Origin: Cladobotryum mycophilum
Lineage: Eukaryota > Ascomycota > Sordariomycetes > Hypocreales > Hypocreaceae
Length of the DNA stretch: 64,000 nt
Assembly (NCBI GenBank): GCA_036429605.1
Contig: CM071590.1
Coordinates: forward strand, 5,704,001 to 5,768,000
Direction: 5' to 3'
Below, piece after piece: positions 36,440 to 47,700 of the stretch (its first letter is position 1; each line of letters starts with the position of its first letter). The notes under the pieces are model-generated. The model did no database searches, was not told the DNA's origin, and saw nothing but the letters and a program-made list of their open reading frames with translations. The translations under genes were made by a program, and so were the position numbers.

Positions 36440-37420
36440 TTGACAGACAAAGCTACGGTCTCCTCCACGTTCTCGAGCCTTGTCAGCCTCTCGCGCTTGA
36501 CGTTCTCGCTCCTCTAGAGCGACGAGTCTCTTCTCGCGCTGAATCCGCCGCATGATTGCCTTGGCGCTGTACAATATCACGAATGGAAAGATGAACAATG
36601 CGTGTTGTCAGTCCGCTCTTCGGCGGGAACTTCTCCATAGTAACCAACGCCCGTGTCCAGTGTTGAAGTGCCTTCTTACAGTCGGACTCAACATGCCGCA
36701 ACTTTGCGACAGTGATATACAAGCGCAATTGAACCATCTTCGGAGTCTGCTGAGATATGACTTCTAAGCAGTATTGTTCAGCCCCAAGGAATCTACTTTG
36801 AGCGAACGGACATTCTGCAAGAGACAGTTTCAAGAGACATTCAGTAGAGGATCGACCGTGATATGGATGCGTGAGTTACGCTAGGAGCAATTTTTCAGCA
36901 CGTAGAGGATCATCAAGTTCGCACACGAGATCACAGAGTTCTTCATCTAGCACAAGGTCCACACATCGAGCCGCAAAAGTACTCTCTAGACACGCAAGAG
37001 ACTCTTGGAATCTGCCTTGGAATCGCAAGATTTTGCCGCACAAAATACCGATGCGAAAAGAGAATAGCCTTTTCAGCAGGAGAACGATGGAGTGGTTGCC
37101 ATTTGTCGAGGGCTTCTATTGCCGCAGCTAATTCCTCATTCTGTAGGAAGTTCAACGCATGCTGGAGGACGACGTTACCAACCGTAGCATGCATCCTGCC
37201 ACATGAAGCAGGTTTGCTTGGAGATACATGGTCGATCATACGAACGGCTTCAGCTTGGTTCCCAGCGAGACGATTAAAGAGAGAAGACATATGTGTGATA
37301 CAGGTGTGGATGTATGGATCTTCCATGCCACACATGACTTCTTTCGCGCAGACGATTGCGAATCGCTTCCATTGCAGCTTTGGGAAATGGGATGCTTCGA
37401 GAAATGACAGAGAGAGAGAT
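36440..37420 (-). pseudogene. Decayed TPR-protein fragment
   Basis: Read on the minus strand from about 37420, one frame gives FPKLQWKRFAIVCAKEVMCG, SLFNRLAGNQAEAVRMIDHV and ALNFLQNEELAAAIEALDKW. At a T4 run (plus-strand A4, 37056-37059) it shifts to GKILRFQGRFQESLACLEST and VCELDDPLRAEKLLLA, meets a TAA (plus 36876-36878), and continues in the same frame with LSLAECPFAQSRFLGAEQYC, LRLYITVAKLRHVESDCKKA and HWTRALVTMEKFPPKSGL. The helical pairs and the RFQGRFQESL pattern are TPR-like and recall the C-terminal tails of fungal STAND proteins. No start codon, NTPase or upstream exon is found. One frameshift might be an assembly error, but the stop and missing N-terminus suggest a relic. Confidence 0.5.
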
Positions 37421-39643
37421 CAGCTCTTATGACCTAGGACATGACCCCAAAGCCGTCGCCGTCTTGTACGGTCTGCAGAATATGCCCAAGATGCGGCACA
37501 ATTAGAGCTGTCAACTTGGATGGCCTGGATAAAGCAATTGTCAGCGGGAGTTTGCAAGGGCTACGGACATGTACATACGTAGGTTCAAGATACTTCCACG
37601 GGACAGATTGATATATGACGATTAAAGCCTGCTTTCGCCGTGGCCGCGACTAATGAATAGTATAAAAGCCCTTTCTTTCCCGCGATGCTATTGATCTGCA
37701 AGCAGTGATGATATTTCACAGCTGTTTAGCCTTGGAGCATATTGTGCTACCCTGTGATTTGCAGTCTCATTCGTTTGGGTTAGGGGAGAAAATACCCCAC
37801 TCTCTCAACCAAGAGAATTCGATGGATCCATTTGGCTTCAAATTATCTTGCTTCTCGGTCATTCATTTCCTATATATTCTTCAAAGAAGAACTAACACTA
37901 TTTTGCCATGAATGATAAGTTTTCGGGGCTATATATGACAACTTAAAGCTAAGTCTAGATTCTCAACATCAGATGATGAATAAAGAAAAGACATATAAAT
38001 CGTCTAAACATATTCGTTAACCATATTTACCAATGGAACTGGGGATCTCATGTTGGCAATGGGGGATCAAAAAATGACCCAAAATATAGATGTGTTTACT
38101 AGCAAGGCAGACCCATTTCTTGGAACAAAACACCATATGGATATGTCGAAGCCATTAGACAGAGAGTAATAAATTAGAAATACTGTTTGCTCAAAACATG
38201 TTTATACAAAATGCTTCCAATAACCGCTCGATGGAAAGGGCAATCAATTTAAATTCGCAGTCTGTTTGTCCGTCGATAATAGAGCAGTCGAAGCTCGGAA
38301 CAGGCCAACGCTCTGACGGCTGTAGATAGGTAGGTAGGCACGGGGGCTCAAAAGGCCGGAGGTGACAGCATATTCTTTATCATGGTCCTGAAGCGGCCGC
38401 GTTCGGAGCCCGTGCTGCTGCTCGTGCTTGTTCGTCGAGGGACCACGTTTGTGAATTCACAGACACCGGTTGAAGGATACTTTGTAGACATGACACGGTT
38501 CGGCCGATCTATTCAACATCAGCTTAAATTGAGACACTCTGCCGATGGCACTGACGCATTGCATGCATATTTCCCTTGGCATCTTCGAGAACCGCCTCGT
38601 ATTTAGCCTTGGCTTTCTCGGCAGCTGATGGCATGATGATCGATATTTATTTTGCGTCTGTGTTGAAGGTAAGGTAGAAGCTGGGACTGCTACATCTTTC
38701 AATAGACAGTACAGCCTAGGAGGCGGCCAGTATATGTAGTTGCGAACAACTTTCAATATATTCAATGGGCCATCACAATTGTTGTGAGACAGACCCCTCA
38801 CGATGTCATAATGACATGGGATGCTTCGAGTTAGCATGCTACCCCTCAACACACGGCAATGCAACATCGCATCTTTGGAGAACCATTTGTAATGAACAAC
38901 AGCATCAAGCCTCTCCATTGGACGGTGCTTATGAAGCAGGGATGGCTGATGCATATGACCTATCAGAGAATCTCTCAGTCAAGCCATCATGCCAACTATC
39001 TCCTAGATCGGTAATCCAAGTCTGCTTAGATATTACAAAAGAGTCAAAGGGGCAAGCAGTAAGGCTTAAATAAGCAAGGGAATCAAGATAACCATGAGTG
39101 ATAGCCGGCGTCTTATTGGGTTGCTATCCGTGGATATTTAGACATTGTAGCTAGTCAATAAATTATACCACTTGAACCACAACATGAGTGATGACCCATT
39201 TATACGACATAAATTGCACACGATATTCTAAAAAAGACTCAAACAATGTCTTATATATTCTCTCACTACTTATGTCGTCAAGTTCTAATATCTTTCAATA
39301 TGTTGCCTAATTATTAATAGTAAAACGAAAATGCGTAACCAGATTCACATTTACAATAACGTATTCTAAGAAAATGGATGAAGTAGAAATGTCAGAATTG
39401 AAGGCTACAGGGCTCATAAAACTGTTTCATAACGTTTGCTTCCCTAACGCAAGGTGGCACAGAATCTCAAAAGCAAGTCAAGATAGCAGTTTCTTGCATA
39501 TCACACATATGATATTTAACACCTAGTTGAGTGAAGAATTGTACAATTGACATATATATTTACGCTACTTCTATTAACATACTGAAATAATTATGCATTA
39601 GCACCCTTGATAGACGGTAAGAGGTTCTGATAAAGCCTCCCGC
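37421..39643. other. Gene-poor stretch with one TATA-like site
   Basis: About 2.2 kb. TATAAAAG at 37661-37668 precedes a 67-codon plus-strand frame (ATG 37708 to 37911) of unknown nature. On the minus strand 38525-38635 could encode MPSAAEKAKAKYEAVLEDAK followed by 16 more residues; it is helical and charged but unrecognised and may be a first exon. A larger frame at 38457-38954 minus looks random. From 39070 to 39600 the DNA is very AT-rich. Confidence 0.35.
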
Positions 39644-41140
39644 CTACTTTCTGCAAGTAAAGGGGCTGTGTGCAGAGCCATCAGAGGTCTCTTTGATCTA
39701 TAAAGCGTCAGTAAACTTGATAGTACACTATAGAAAAATACGTGAACTTACGATATCCACAATAGTAGCGTAAGTGCCAGCAACTAGAGTCACGACACCA
39801 ATGATAAACGCCAGGATACTCCCCAAGCTTATGAGAATGTTTTTTCGAGAGTACCACTTCCCTCTGCAGAGCAGCTTGAACCACATAATGGCCGGAATCC
39901 AGAATGAAAATCCTGATACGAACAAGGCCGAAGCAAGGGACAGCAGATCGGAAAAGATGGGGATCGCCTCGGCGATGACCCAAGCAATAATAGTAAAGAC
40001 TGTCACAAGTCCGATCCAACTAGCCCAGCCCGTGGGGGTGTTGATGTACCGAAGGATCGAATTCTTCCACATTCGCCCGTGGATATAGCGAAGAGCCACT
40101 GTTGAGTTGATAGAACCCGAGATGAAGATGACGGGTAGAGCAATTCCAAAGGCAATCTTTGAGATGAGTGGTCCAGCAGAAAGAAGAGCGGGAGACTGAA
40201 CACTAGGTCCGATAAATGCATAGCACAAGGCGCCGGTAATCGTGTAAATCACAATTTGGGCAATGCCGGAGGCCCAAATAGATTTCATATAGTCTGTTGG
40301 TGTATGCATCTCGTCCATGAAGGAAAATTGACCAATTGCGAAGCTGAACGCAAAGATGATATTGCTGACTGCGACAAAGGCCTCTGAGAAGGTCACGTTT
40401 TCTTGAGGCCAAGCTGACCATTCGACACCTGAAAGGCCGCCCTTGGAGTCGTGAGCTTGGATGCCTGTAGCAATAATCGTTATGCCAACTGCAGCCAAAA
40501 TAGATACAAAGTCGATGTAGCCAAGGATGGCCACTTCTGTAAACGATGGCGGAATGGCGAGTATGAGAAGAATGATGGCTGATATGGCGGAGAAAACGAT
40601 GGAGCAGACATGGTTATCATTAAGGGTACCTAGAGCGATGCTGCCGGTTAGAGCATGGGAGCCAACGACCATGACAAGCTCTAGAACCAGAGCGGCACCG
40701 AACAACTCGTAACCAAATCGGCCAAGTAAAAGTCTTCCGGCGTCGGCGTAGTGTGAGATTTCAGGATAGGCCAATTTGACTTGTCCCACGATGTAGCTGG
40801 TGAAAATAGCAATCATGCCAATCGTAATGGTAAGAAACACGCCAGGGAACATCCCAAGTGTGTGGTAAGCACCAGGTAGACTCAGAGCTCCGAGGGCAAT
40901 AGCCTCGACGATGGTCACGATAGCTAGACGCTTCCATCCCAGACGATGAAAGTGTGCGTTGCCAGCTGCCGCTATCTGTTTGAGCCGAGTATCGGGTAGT
41001 TCATCGCTGGCGTCTCCAAAGATCTCGTTGTCATCCATGATGCTTGATGAGGGCTGCCGAGCGGTTGGACCTTTGGGAACAGCATGATTTCTCGCATAGT
41101 TTTGACCCTTGGGAGGTCCAGAGGTGAGGTAATCTGCCAT
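39644..41140 (-). CDS. Neutral amino-acid permease, AAAP family (Mtr-like)
   Basis: Exon 1 39752-41140 and exon 2 39644-39697 (intron 39698-39751, donor GTAAGT) give 480 aa. About eleven membrane helices start after a 75-residue cytosolic N-terminus. The first helix region WKRLAIVTIVEAIALGALSL and PGAYHTLGMFPG are typical of transmembrane amino-acid transporters of the AAAP (PF01490) type. Later segments include FSFAIGQFSFMDEMHTPTDY, which matches the Neurospora MTR / N-system permeases that import neutral aliphatic and aromatic amino acids at the plasma membrane by proton symport. Splicing replaces a VSSRIFL tail with IKETSDGSAHSPFTCRK. The ATG at 41140 is chosen; the frame extends upstream only with a membrane-like leader that relatives lack. 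It stands alone in the accessory block. Confidence 0.88.
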
Positions 41141-44100
41141 AGTAAGATGTAGATTTCTAGGCACTGATAACACTGCCGTCGAGAAGAAAAGGAAGACGAT
41201 ATCTCCCAAATATGAAGAATAACAAAGACGAGTAATGGTCAGGAGAAGGACGAAAAAAATAACTGGGTATCAAGCTTTTAAAAGCCGTGATAAGCCGATG
41301 CTGATATGGCTGGGACCCATATAAGTCAAGAAACGGATTGGGAGCTATGACGGACGGTCAACCCGGGAGGTTTGTCCCTTCCAAGTTACTTCCATGTCCA
41401 TATCCTCCCATTCGACCCCAGAAATGGATCATCAATACCGCATTCGGCATCTCCCTACCAGCTGAGATATTAGGCTTACAAAGATATAAATATCACGTCC
41501 GCTATGGACTGGGGAAGTTCCTGCATACAACACCAACATGAAGAATGGATGTCATCCCCCCCCCCGGAATCATGTTCCGCGAAACCTCGTGAGACACCTA
41601 GGGCACCACGTTTCTATGTGGTAATAAGAAGTCTTCTAGAATGTTTCGAGTCATGATTAGCATGGATAATTTTTCCGCGTTGGTGGAGCCCTTTCGCCCT
41701 TGATATGACCAGCACGCGCCCTTTTTCAGGGACCATTTGAGTGGATCGACATGGATTAGTATTCCTATCTACCGGCATCGGGGTTCTCGCTTGGTAGGTC
41801 TTGAGGGCATAAGAAGTTTTTTTCTTTCGTTTTCTTTCGTTCACTCATGGGAATAAGTCTCTCCGAAGTTCTCTCTTTATACATATTGTATCTTTACTAT
41901 CGGGCTTAAATAATTTCATAAAAGCTTTGTAAAAACTAGATCATGTTTCTAGACCAAACTTCATTTTGGCATCTCTGTTCCTGAGCGTGGCGCCTGTCAG
42001 GTCGTCCCAAAATGGAAAATACCGATAATGGTGTGGATGCCCGTACATCGGACAGTATGAGGAACTTATCTACACTTTATTACTTTAACCATTACTCTAC
42101 CAGATAATCTGCTTATACTACGGCTTTATAGAGCCGCGGATTAAACGAAGGCAGTGCCGGTGATGCCAAGCTTGCCAAGGTGCTTCCATTCCGATGGAGG
42201 ATTGCCGTAAGCAACCGTTCAATGTGTTTGAGCAGAAATAAACGACGCTTTGCCCGTTACATCTTCATTGCACAGTTGACTCTAGGCATTAAAGCATGGC
42301 AGTTGAATGCTTCACACGGTTATATTATTGAGGAGAAACAGAAACTCAAAAAGCGACCTTTCTCATAAATATTCTTTATCTAATTGATGATTGATGATTG
42401 ATAGAGTTTGCCATGTTCGAAGTTTATAGGCCAACAGCGCATCACTCGTTCACTTTGACAATGGCTGACATGACGAATTCTTCTTAACGTAAGAGATATA
42501 ATTTACAGAGATTACGCAGCTGTGCTATTTATCACATACTGTCATTTTCTTTATGATGTATCTTGTGCATAACAGTTTACCCAACAATTAGCTACCTAGT
42601 ATCACCATGTCAACTTACAACAGCATCCAAACGTACTTTTTATGCATCAAGACTGTATGGCGTTCGATATGTTCTATTTGCACCACTTGGATGAGCATGG
42701 AGCAAATACGGGTTCGTAATCACAGAAGAAGATGTGCCAATGTATATATCGACTCATTTCGTCACAGCCGAAGGCCTCATATGTTCTCACATGGTCCTGA
42801 CTTGATGCTATCAGATGCATTAAAGGGACAACTAATTAAATGAACAAGCTTTCGTCAAATGAATCATAAAAAAATAAAAAATAAAAAATAAAACTACTAT
42901 CTTTTCTATTATAATCACCAAGTATACCGGTTTTACCCCTGGTGGCAGGATGGCAAAGCGAATATGGTGCAGCACGGGGTGATGGCGAGCGACGGAGTTG
43001 TTCAAGTAATGGTCAGAGTTGTTATTCCGGAGTATGAAGTCGGCATTTGTACAGTTAGGGGAGCTCAAGGCAAGGTTAACCACTCTCTTTTAGAGAATGG
43101 AAATATCCATCACTCTGAGATATAAAAAGCAATTACTACCCAGATGTTTCTTCAACCTTGAAAGAATCTCAATTATATGAGGTTAATGATGATAGCGTCT
43201 TTAATGGATGAATTAAATATGGAAGCCGCTTACGCGTTTATTAGTCTGAGGGGTGTAAGAGAAAGTCATACCACTAATTAACGTCATAGTTTAGACACTC
43301 GTTGACGTTGACTGTGTTTGTCCTCGCGCTGTCGCCATCGCTTGTCGCTTTCGCGGGGTCGTGATGCGTTCTAATACTGCACGATGCTTCGATTCAGCCC
43401 CGCCTAAGAACGTCTAATAAATAAATATCAGTTTGCTTGTGATAGCTAGATGGCCATTTTTACCGACGATCAAGGTAGGGATTGCGTGGCAACAAAGTAG
43501 CTTATCTATGTTGTCAATCTCTTGTGTGGGCCTTTTGGTTACCATTGACTATTCCGATCTGTTAACCTAGAATTGAGGGGCAAACCAAGGATTCTATCAT
43601 GTTTACTTCGTGAGATACTCGAGATATACCTTGTCTAGGTGGTTCGGCATGTAAACTTGCTCTACATGGCCGTGTAAAAAAGGGCTTATGCCCATAGGGA
43701 ACTGACAAGTTTTGTACATATTAGTATTGGACAACAGGAGGCATAGCGGCCAAGTGAGGATCTGTCTAATACTAAGCTGGCTCTGGTATTGGCTCAACGT
43801 CGCAACGAACCCAAACTTTTACTTTAGCAATCAGGCATAGTCAGAATGCCTCATGTCTGCATCATCGTCAAACTTACGTGGGTATTCATCCTCGGAAGGA
43901 AGCCATGAGTGGACCTGGCACGCGTCAGACCGCGCAACCCTTTTGTGAGGCTGTGCATTGTGGCCGCGAATCATCTGGATACGTGAAAATGATCCAGATG
44001 CAGGTGCTCGTATTCTTCTTATTGGAGCATTAATCGAGGATCCATTTGCATGTATGCCTAGTATTCTTTTTTAAGCTCAACTGTTTCAAGATGAACATGC

Positions 44101-44742
44101 AGGCAGTGATGGATGCCAGATTAAACAAGATGAAGCTTAATGTTTAATTGTAATGATATTCTCATACCTACAAGTAGATGGATCCATCGATTGATTGATT
44201 GCTCAAAAATACAGGTTCAAGCTCTACGTTTCATCCCGTCTGTTGCGACACTGTGCACTTAGTGACATCTCCAGGCACCGGAAGCACTAAAGCTAACCCC
44301 GAGATGGCGAGGTTAGGGCGATGGTGTGTCGCTAAAAATACAGTGCCGAAAGTGTTAGAGCGCTAAGTTACCGATTGGATCGTCGCTGGAGACGAAACAC
44401 CAGCCCCCACGCAATCCATGGAACATTGAGGCTGTGACGACGAACCTTTTTTGTCTCGGAGCGCAAAATGACAAAGAATCCATTTAAATATTGAAAGCTC
44501 AAACTTCCGCCATCAGCACTGCTTCTAGAAACATTCTTGCACAATTGAAGCCTCTGTTTCTTCTCGCTCGTTCCAATTAATAAACTCTCTTGATGTAATT
44601 GTCGCGCCTTGGAATCTCGACAGCCTTCTCCAAACGTTCGCGGCGGCGACGGTCTGGTTTCCGCCTAACAGCTCACCCAATGTTAACGCCACGCCTGTTA
44701 TAAGACATTCATTCATTCATTCATTCATTCCCGTCATTCGTC
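41141..44742. other. 3.6-kb gene-less AT-rich region
   Basis: The longest empty stretch in the window. It contains a C10 run (41556-41565), an A-rich (ATAAAAA)n tract at 42866-42894 and several TTGATGA/GATT repeats (near 42385 and 44188). Frames such as 42832-43083 (minus) and 42607-42843 are unrecognised. No transposon hallmarks, RNA genes or long inverted repeats were seen by eye. Confidence 0.4.
44706..44729. repeat. (CATT)6 microsatellite
   Basis: Six perfect CATT units end 13 bp before the ATG of the ankyrin protein gene, so they lie in its 5' UTR. Confidence 0.92.
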
Positions 44743-47700
44743 ATGCCTCCATTCACCCCCAATGATCGTCAAAGACGGATTCTCCAGCTCTCTCAACAAT
44801 GGAGCATTGTGCTACCTCCCGTGCCGCAACCACTCTCACGACCGCCACAGCCGCCATCTTTTCGAACTCCAACTGATGACCAGGTAGCCGATGATTTGTT
44901 ACACAGGCATGCCCTTGAAGCTTCCAAGTCGCGGCCTAAGAGCGGACTCACTCGGGCATTCTCCTCCAACAATCTGAAAAAGAACAAAACTACTGATCCT
45001 CGCGAAGTGCTCGAAGTCCTGCAGGGATGGATCACCAACGCTGGTTCACCTGGCGTAGCGGAGGCGCTCATCGCCAAGTTGACCGCTGTTGGCGTTGATC
45101 TCGCTGGAATGCAGCAGCAGAAAGGTGGCCTCCTGAACCGAAAACGCAGCCTCGAAGGTTTTGCTGATAGGACTCAGCTACTGAGATCTGCTGTGCAAAG
45201 TAACCAATTAGACATGGCTCGAGTTCTGTTTCCGCACGCGGACTCTATTGCTCTTGATGCCTCACTCCCAATCGCAATTCGAAGTGGAAATGCTCGAATG
45301 GTTGAGTATTTGCTGAGATACGGGGCCAGCACTGCACATTCAACCGAGGGACAAGTCGCCTTTCGCCATGCATGCTCCAACAATGGACTCTCCGAAATGA
45401 TCAAGATTATTCTACAATCAGAGGGTCGACCACCGCCGCAAATGGTGTCTGAATCAATGTATGATGCTGCCAGGGCAGGCTGCCTAGACGTTGTGTTGCA
45501 TCTCAGTCGATCTACAGCGGATGGTAATAATAACCAGGCGGCCGCCCTACGAGCAGCTGTCAGCATGGGCCGACGGGACATTGCAATCGCGATAATAATG
45601 GGAAACCAGCCTCCTCAGCGACCCGGCCTTGATGATGCTTTCCGTATCGTCTTCGAGCATACCTCATTGGATCTAACAACGAAACTCGAACTTGCAGAGC
45701 TTCTCCTTTGCGCTGGAGCTGGAGGTGAATTTATCTCCCAAGCCCTTGAGCTGTCTTGCGAATCTCAGTTTTATGACATGGCAAACCTTTTGGCCATGTA
45801 TGGCGCCTCCGTCGAGTATAAAGATGCAGCTGTGCTGAAAAATGCAATCGCAAAAGGGCACTTGGAATTAGTAAATACGCTGTCGAGCGAAAGATCTGCG
45901 CTCAGTCCAGCTTTGGCATCAAGCTGTGTATCGTTTATTCCAAAGCAGACAACCTTTGAAGCCCGACATACGCTACTCACTTCTCTCCTGAGAAAAGGTG
46001 CTACCGGTAACGCCCTCGATGAAAGCCTCATAGATGCGACGGAAGCTGGCGATGCCAATTCGGTAGAGTTACTTCTTAACCCATACTTCTCCTCAATTCA
46101 GGAACCTCAAACGAACGGCACCCAACATGCTCAAAAATCTCGCAACGGTCGTCATGCAGTGGCTTCCGTGGACCACAGGGACGGCGAAGCTCTTCGCACA
46201 GCGGTCTTGCGGTCTGACATTCAGCTGGTACAAATGCTTCTGGCAGGGCGCCCTTCTTCAGAAACCTTGACTACTGTGTTTCCTCTGACGAAGCAACTAT
46301 CGACAGCGGACCGCTACCGCATGGTTGAACTTTTCCTCAAGAGGTCACTTTCTGGACCGTGTTTGCACTCTGCGTTAGAGCACTCTCTCAACGAAGACGT
46401 ATCTCAAAGGGATGGCTCTCTTGTCAAACTGCTGCTTCAACACGATGCCGACGTCAACTTTAATCAAGGAGCAGGCCTGGGCTCATTAATACGACAAAAG
46501 GACATTGGCCTGCTCTCCGCACTCCTCAAGAAGGCATCTCCACAGACAGCGGCAGCTCGCATACCGGATGTGATGAGAGTCTCGGAGCACCGGGCAAGAT
46601 ACGACATGATGAAAATGTTGCTGCAAGCCGGAGCCGCTATTGGCGTAAAAGAGATGGCGACTGGACTTGTGGATACCCTATCAGAGAAGCCGGTCGATAT
46701 GTCTCTGCTACGGCTGTTACTGCAGCAAGGTAATGCTGATATCAATGCTCTAGATGGTGCTGTTATGAAGCAAGCTGTTGTTAACCCAGACCCAAAGGTC
46801 CTTGAGCTGGTATTTGGCCTTGGAAAACCAACACCCGAGCTCATCACTCAGGCACTCCACGAGCTTGCACCACTGTCCTCGACAGAGAGCAAGGCTTGGA
46901 AGTTCAAATTTATTCTAGCCCAGTCAAACAAGAAGGAAGACCTTAACAACATCCTCATTCACGAAGTACAGTCAGTTGCCAGAGACAGCACGGAACGACC
47001 CTCCCTCGCCACTCTAGAGCTACTGTTGAGCTCTGGGGCCGATTCAAATGTGCATAAAGCAGCAGCTCTTTGCCATGCAGTGATTGCTGCCAACATTCAG
47101 GTCGTTGACATTTTATTTGAAGCGATGCTCAGCCCTAATCCAGCATCTCTGGGCTTTGCCTTGCCTCATGCGCTTCGTGTATCAGACCCCATGAATCGTT
47201 TAACATTAACGAAAAAGTTGGTGGAGGCGGGCGCATCGCCACGAGAGATTAACAGGGCTCTTATTCATGCTGTTGGGGCATATCCTGATGATCTCTCCCT
47301 TCTCAGCATTTTGTCTAGCAAAGCCGACACAGCCGATGGAGAAGCTTTGTCTCTTGCTGTGTCAAAGGAGTCCGCGGACATCATGGATATTCTGTTGACC
47401 AAGAGCAAACACTCAACCGATAACCGAAATTCAGCATTGATGCGAGCCATGGAGATCAAGAATCGTGCAACTAGGAACGCTATTTGCGAGCGTCTTTTGT
47501 CGAATGGTGTGTCCCCTCTGGTGGCTTCGAATGCGCTACTTATCGCTGCTCGTGATGGCGATGTGAAGCTTGGTGATATCCTTATGGCCCATGGCGCCAA
47601 TATCTCGAGCAACAACGGCCAGGCTATCGTTGAAGCCTGCCGCGGGGGATCAGTGGAGGTCCTAAACGTGCTCCTGAAAACTGATACGACAATGCATCAA

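Noticed and set aside
38457..38954. 165-codon minus-strand frame
   Set aside because: No recognisable motif, random-looking composition and no splice logic around it.
41141..44742. Transposon or CRISPR-like repeat array in the gene-less region
   Set aside because: Only short microsatellite-like repeats were found; no terminal inverted repeats, transposase code or spaced direct repeats.
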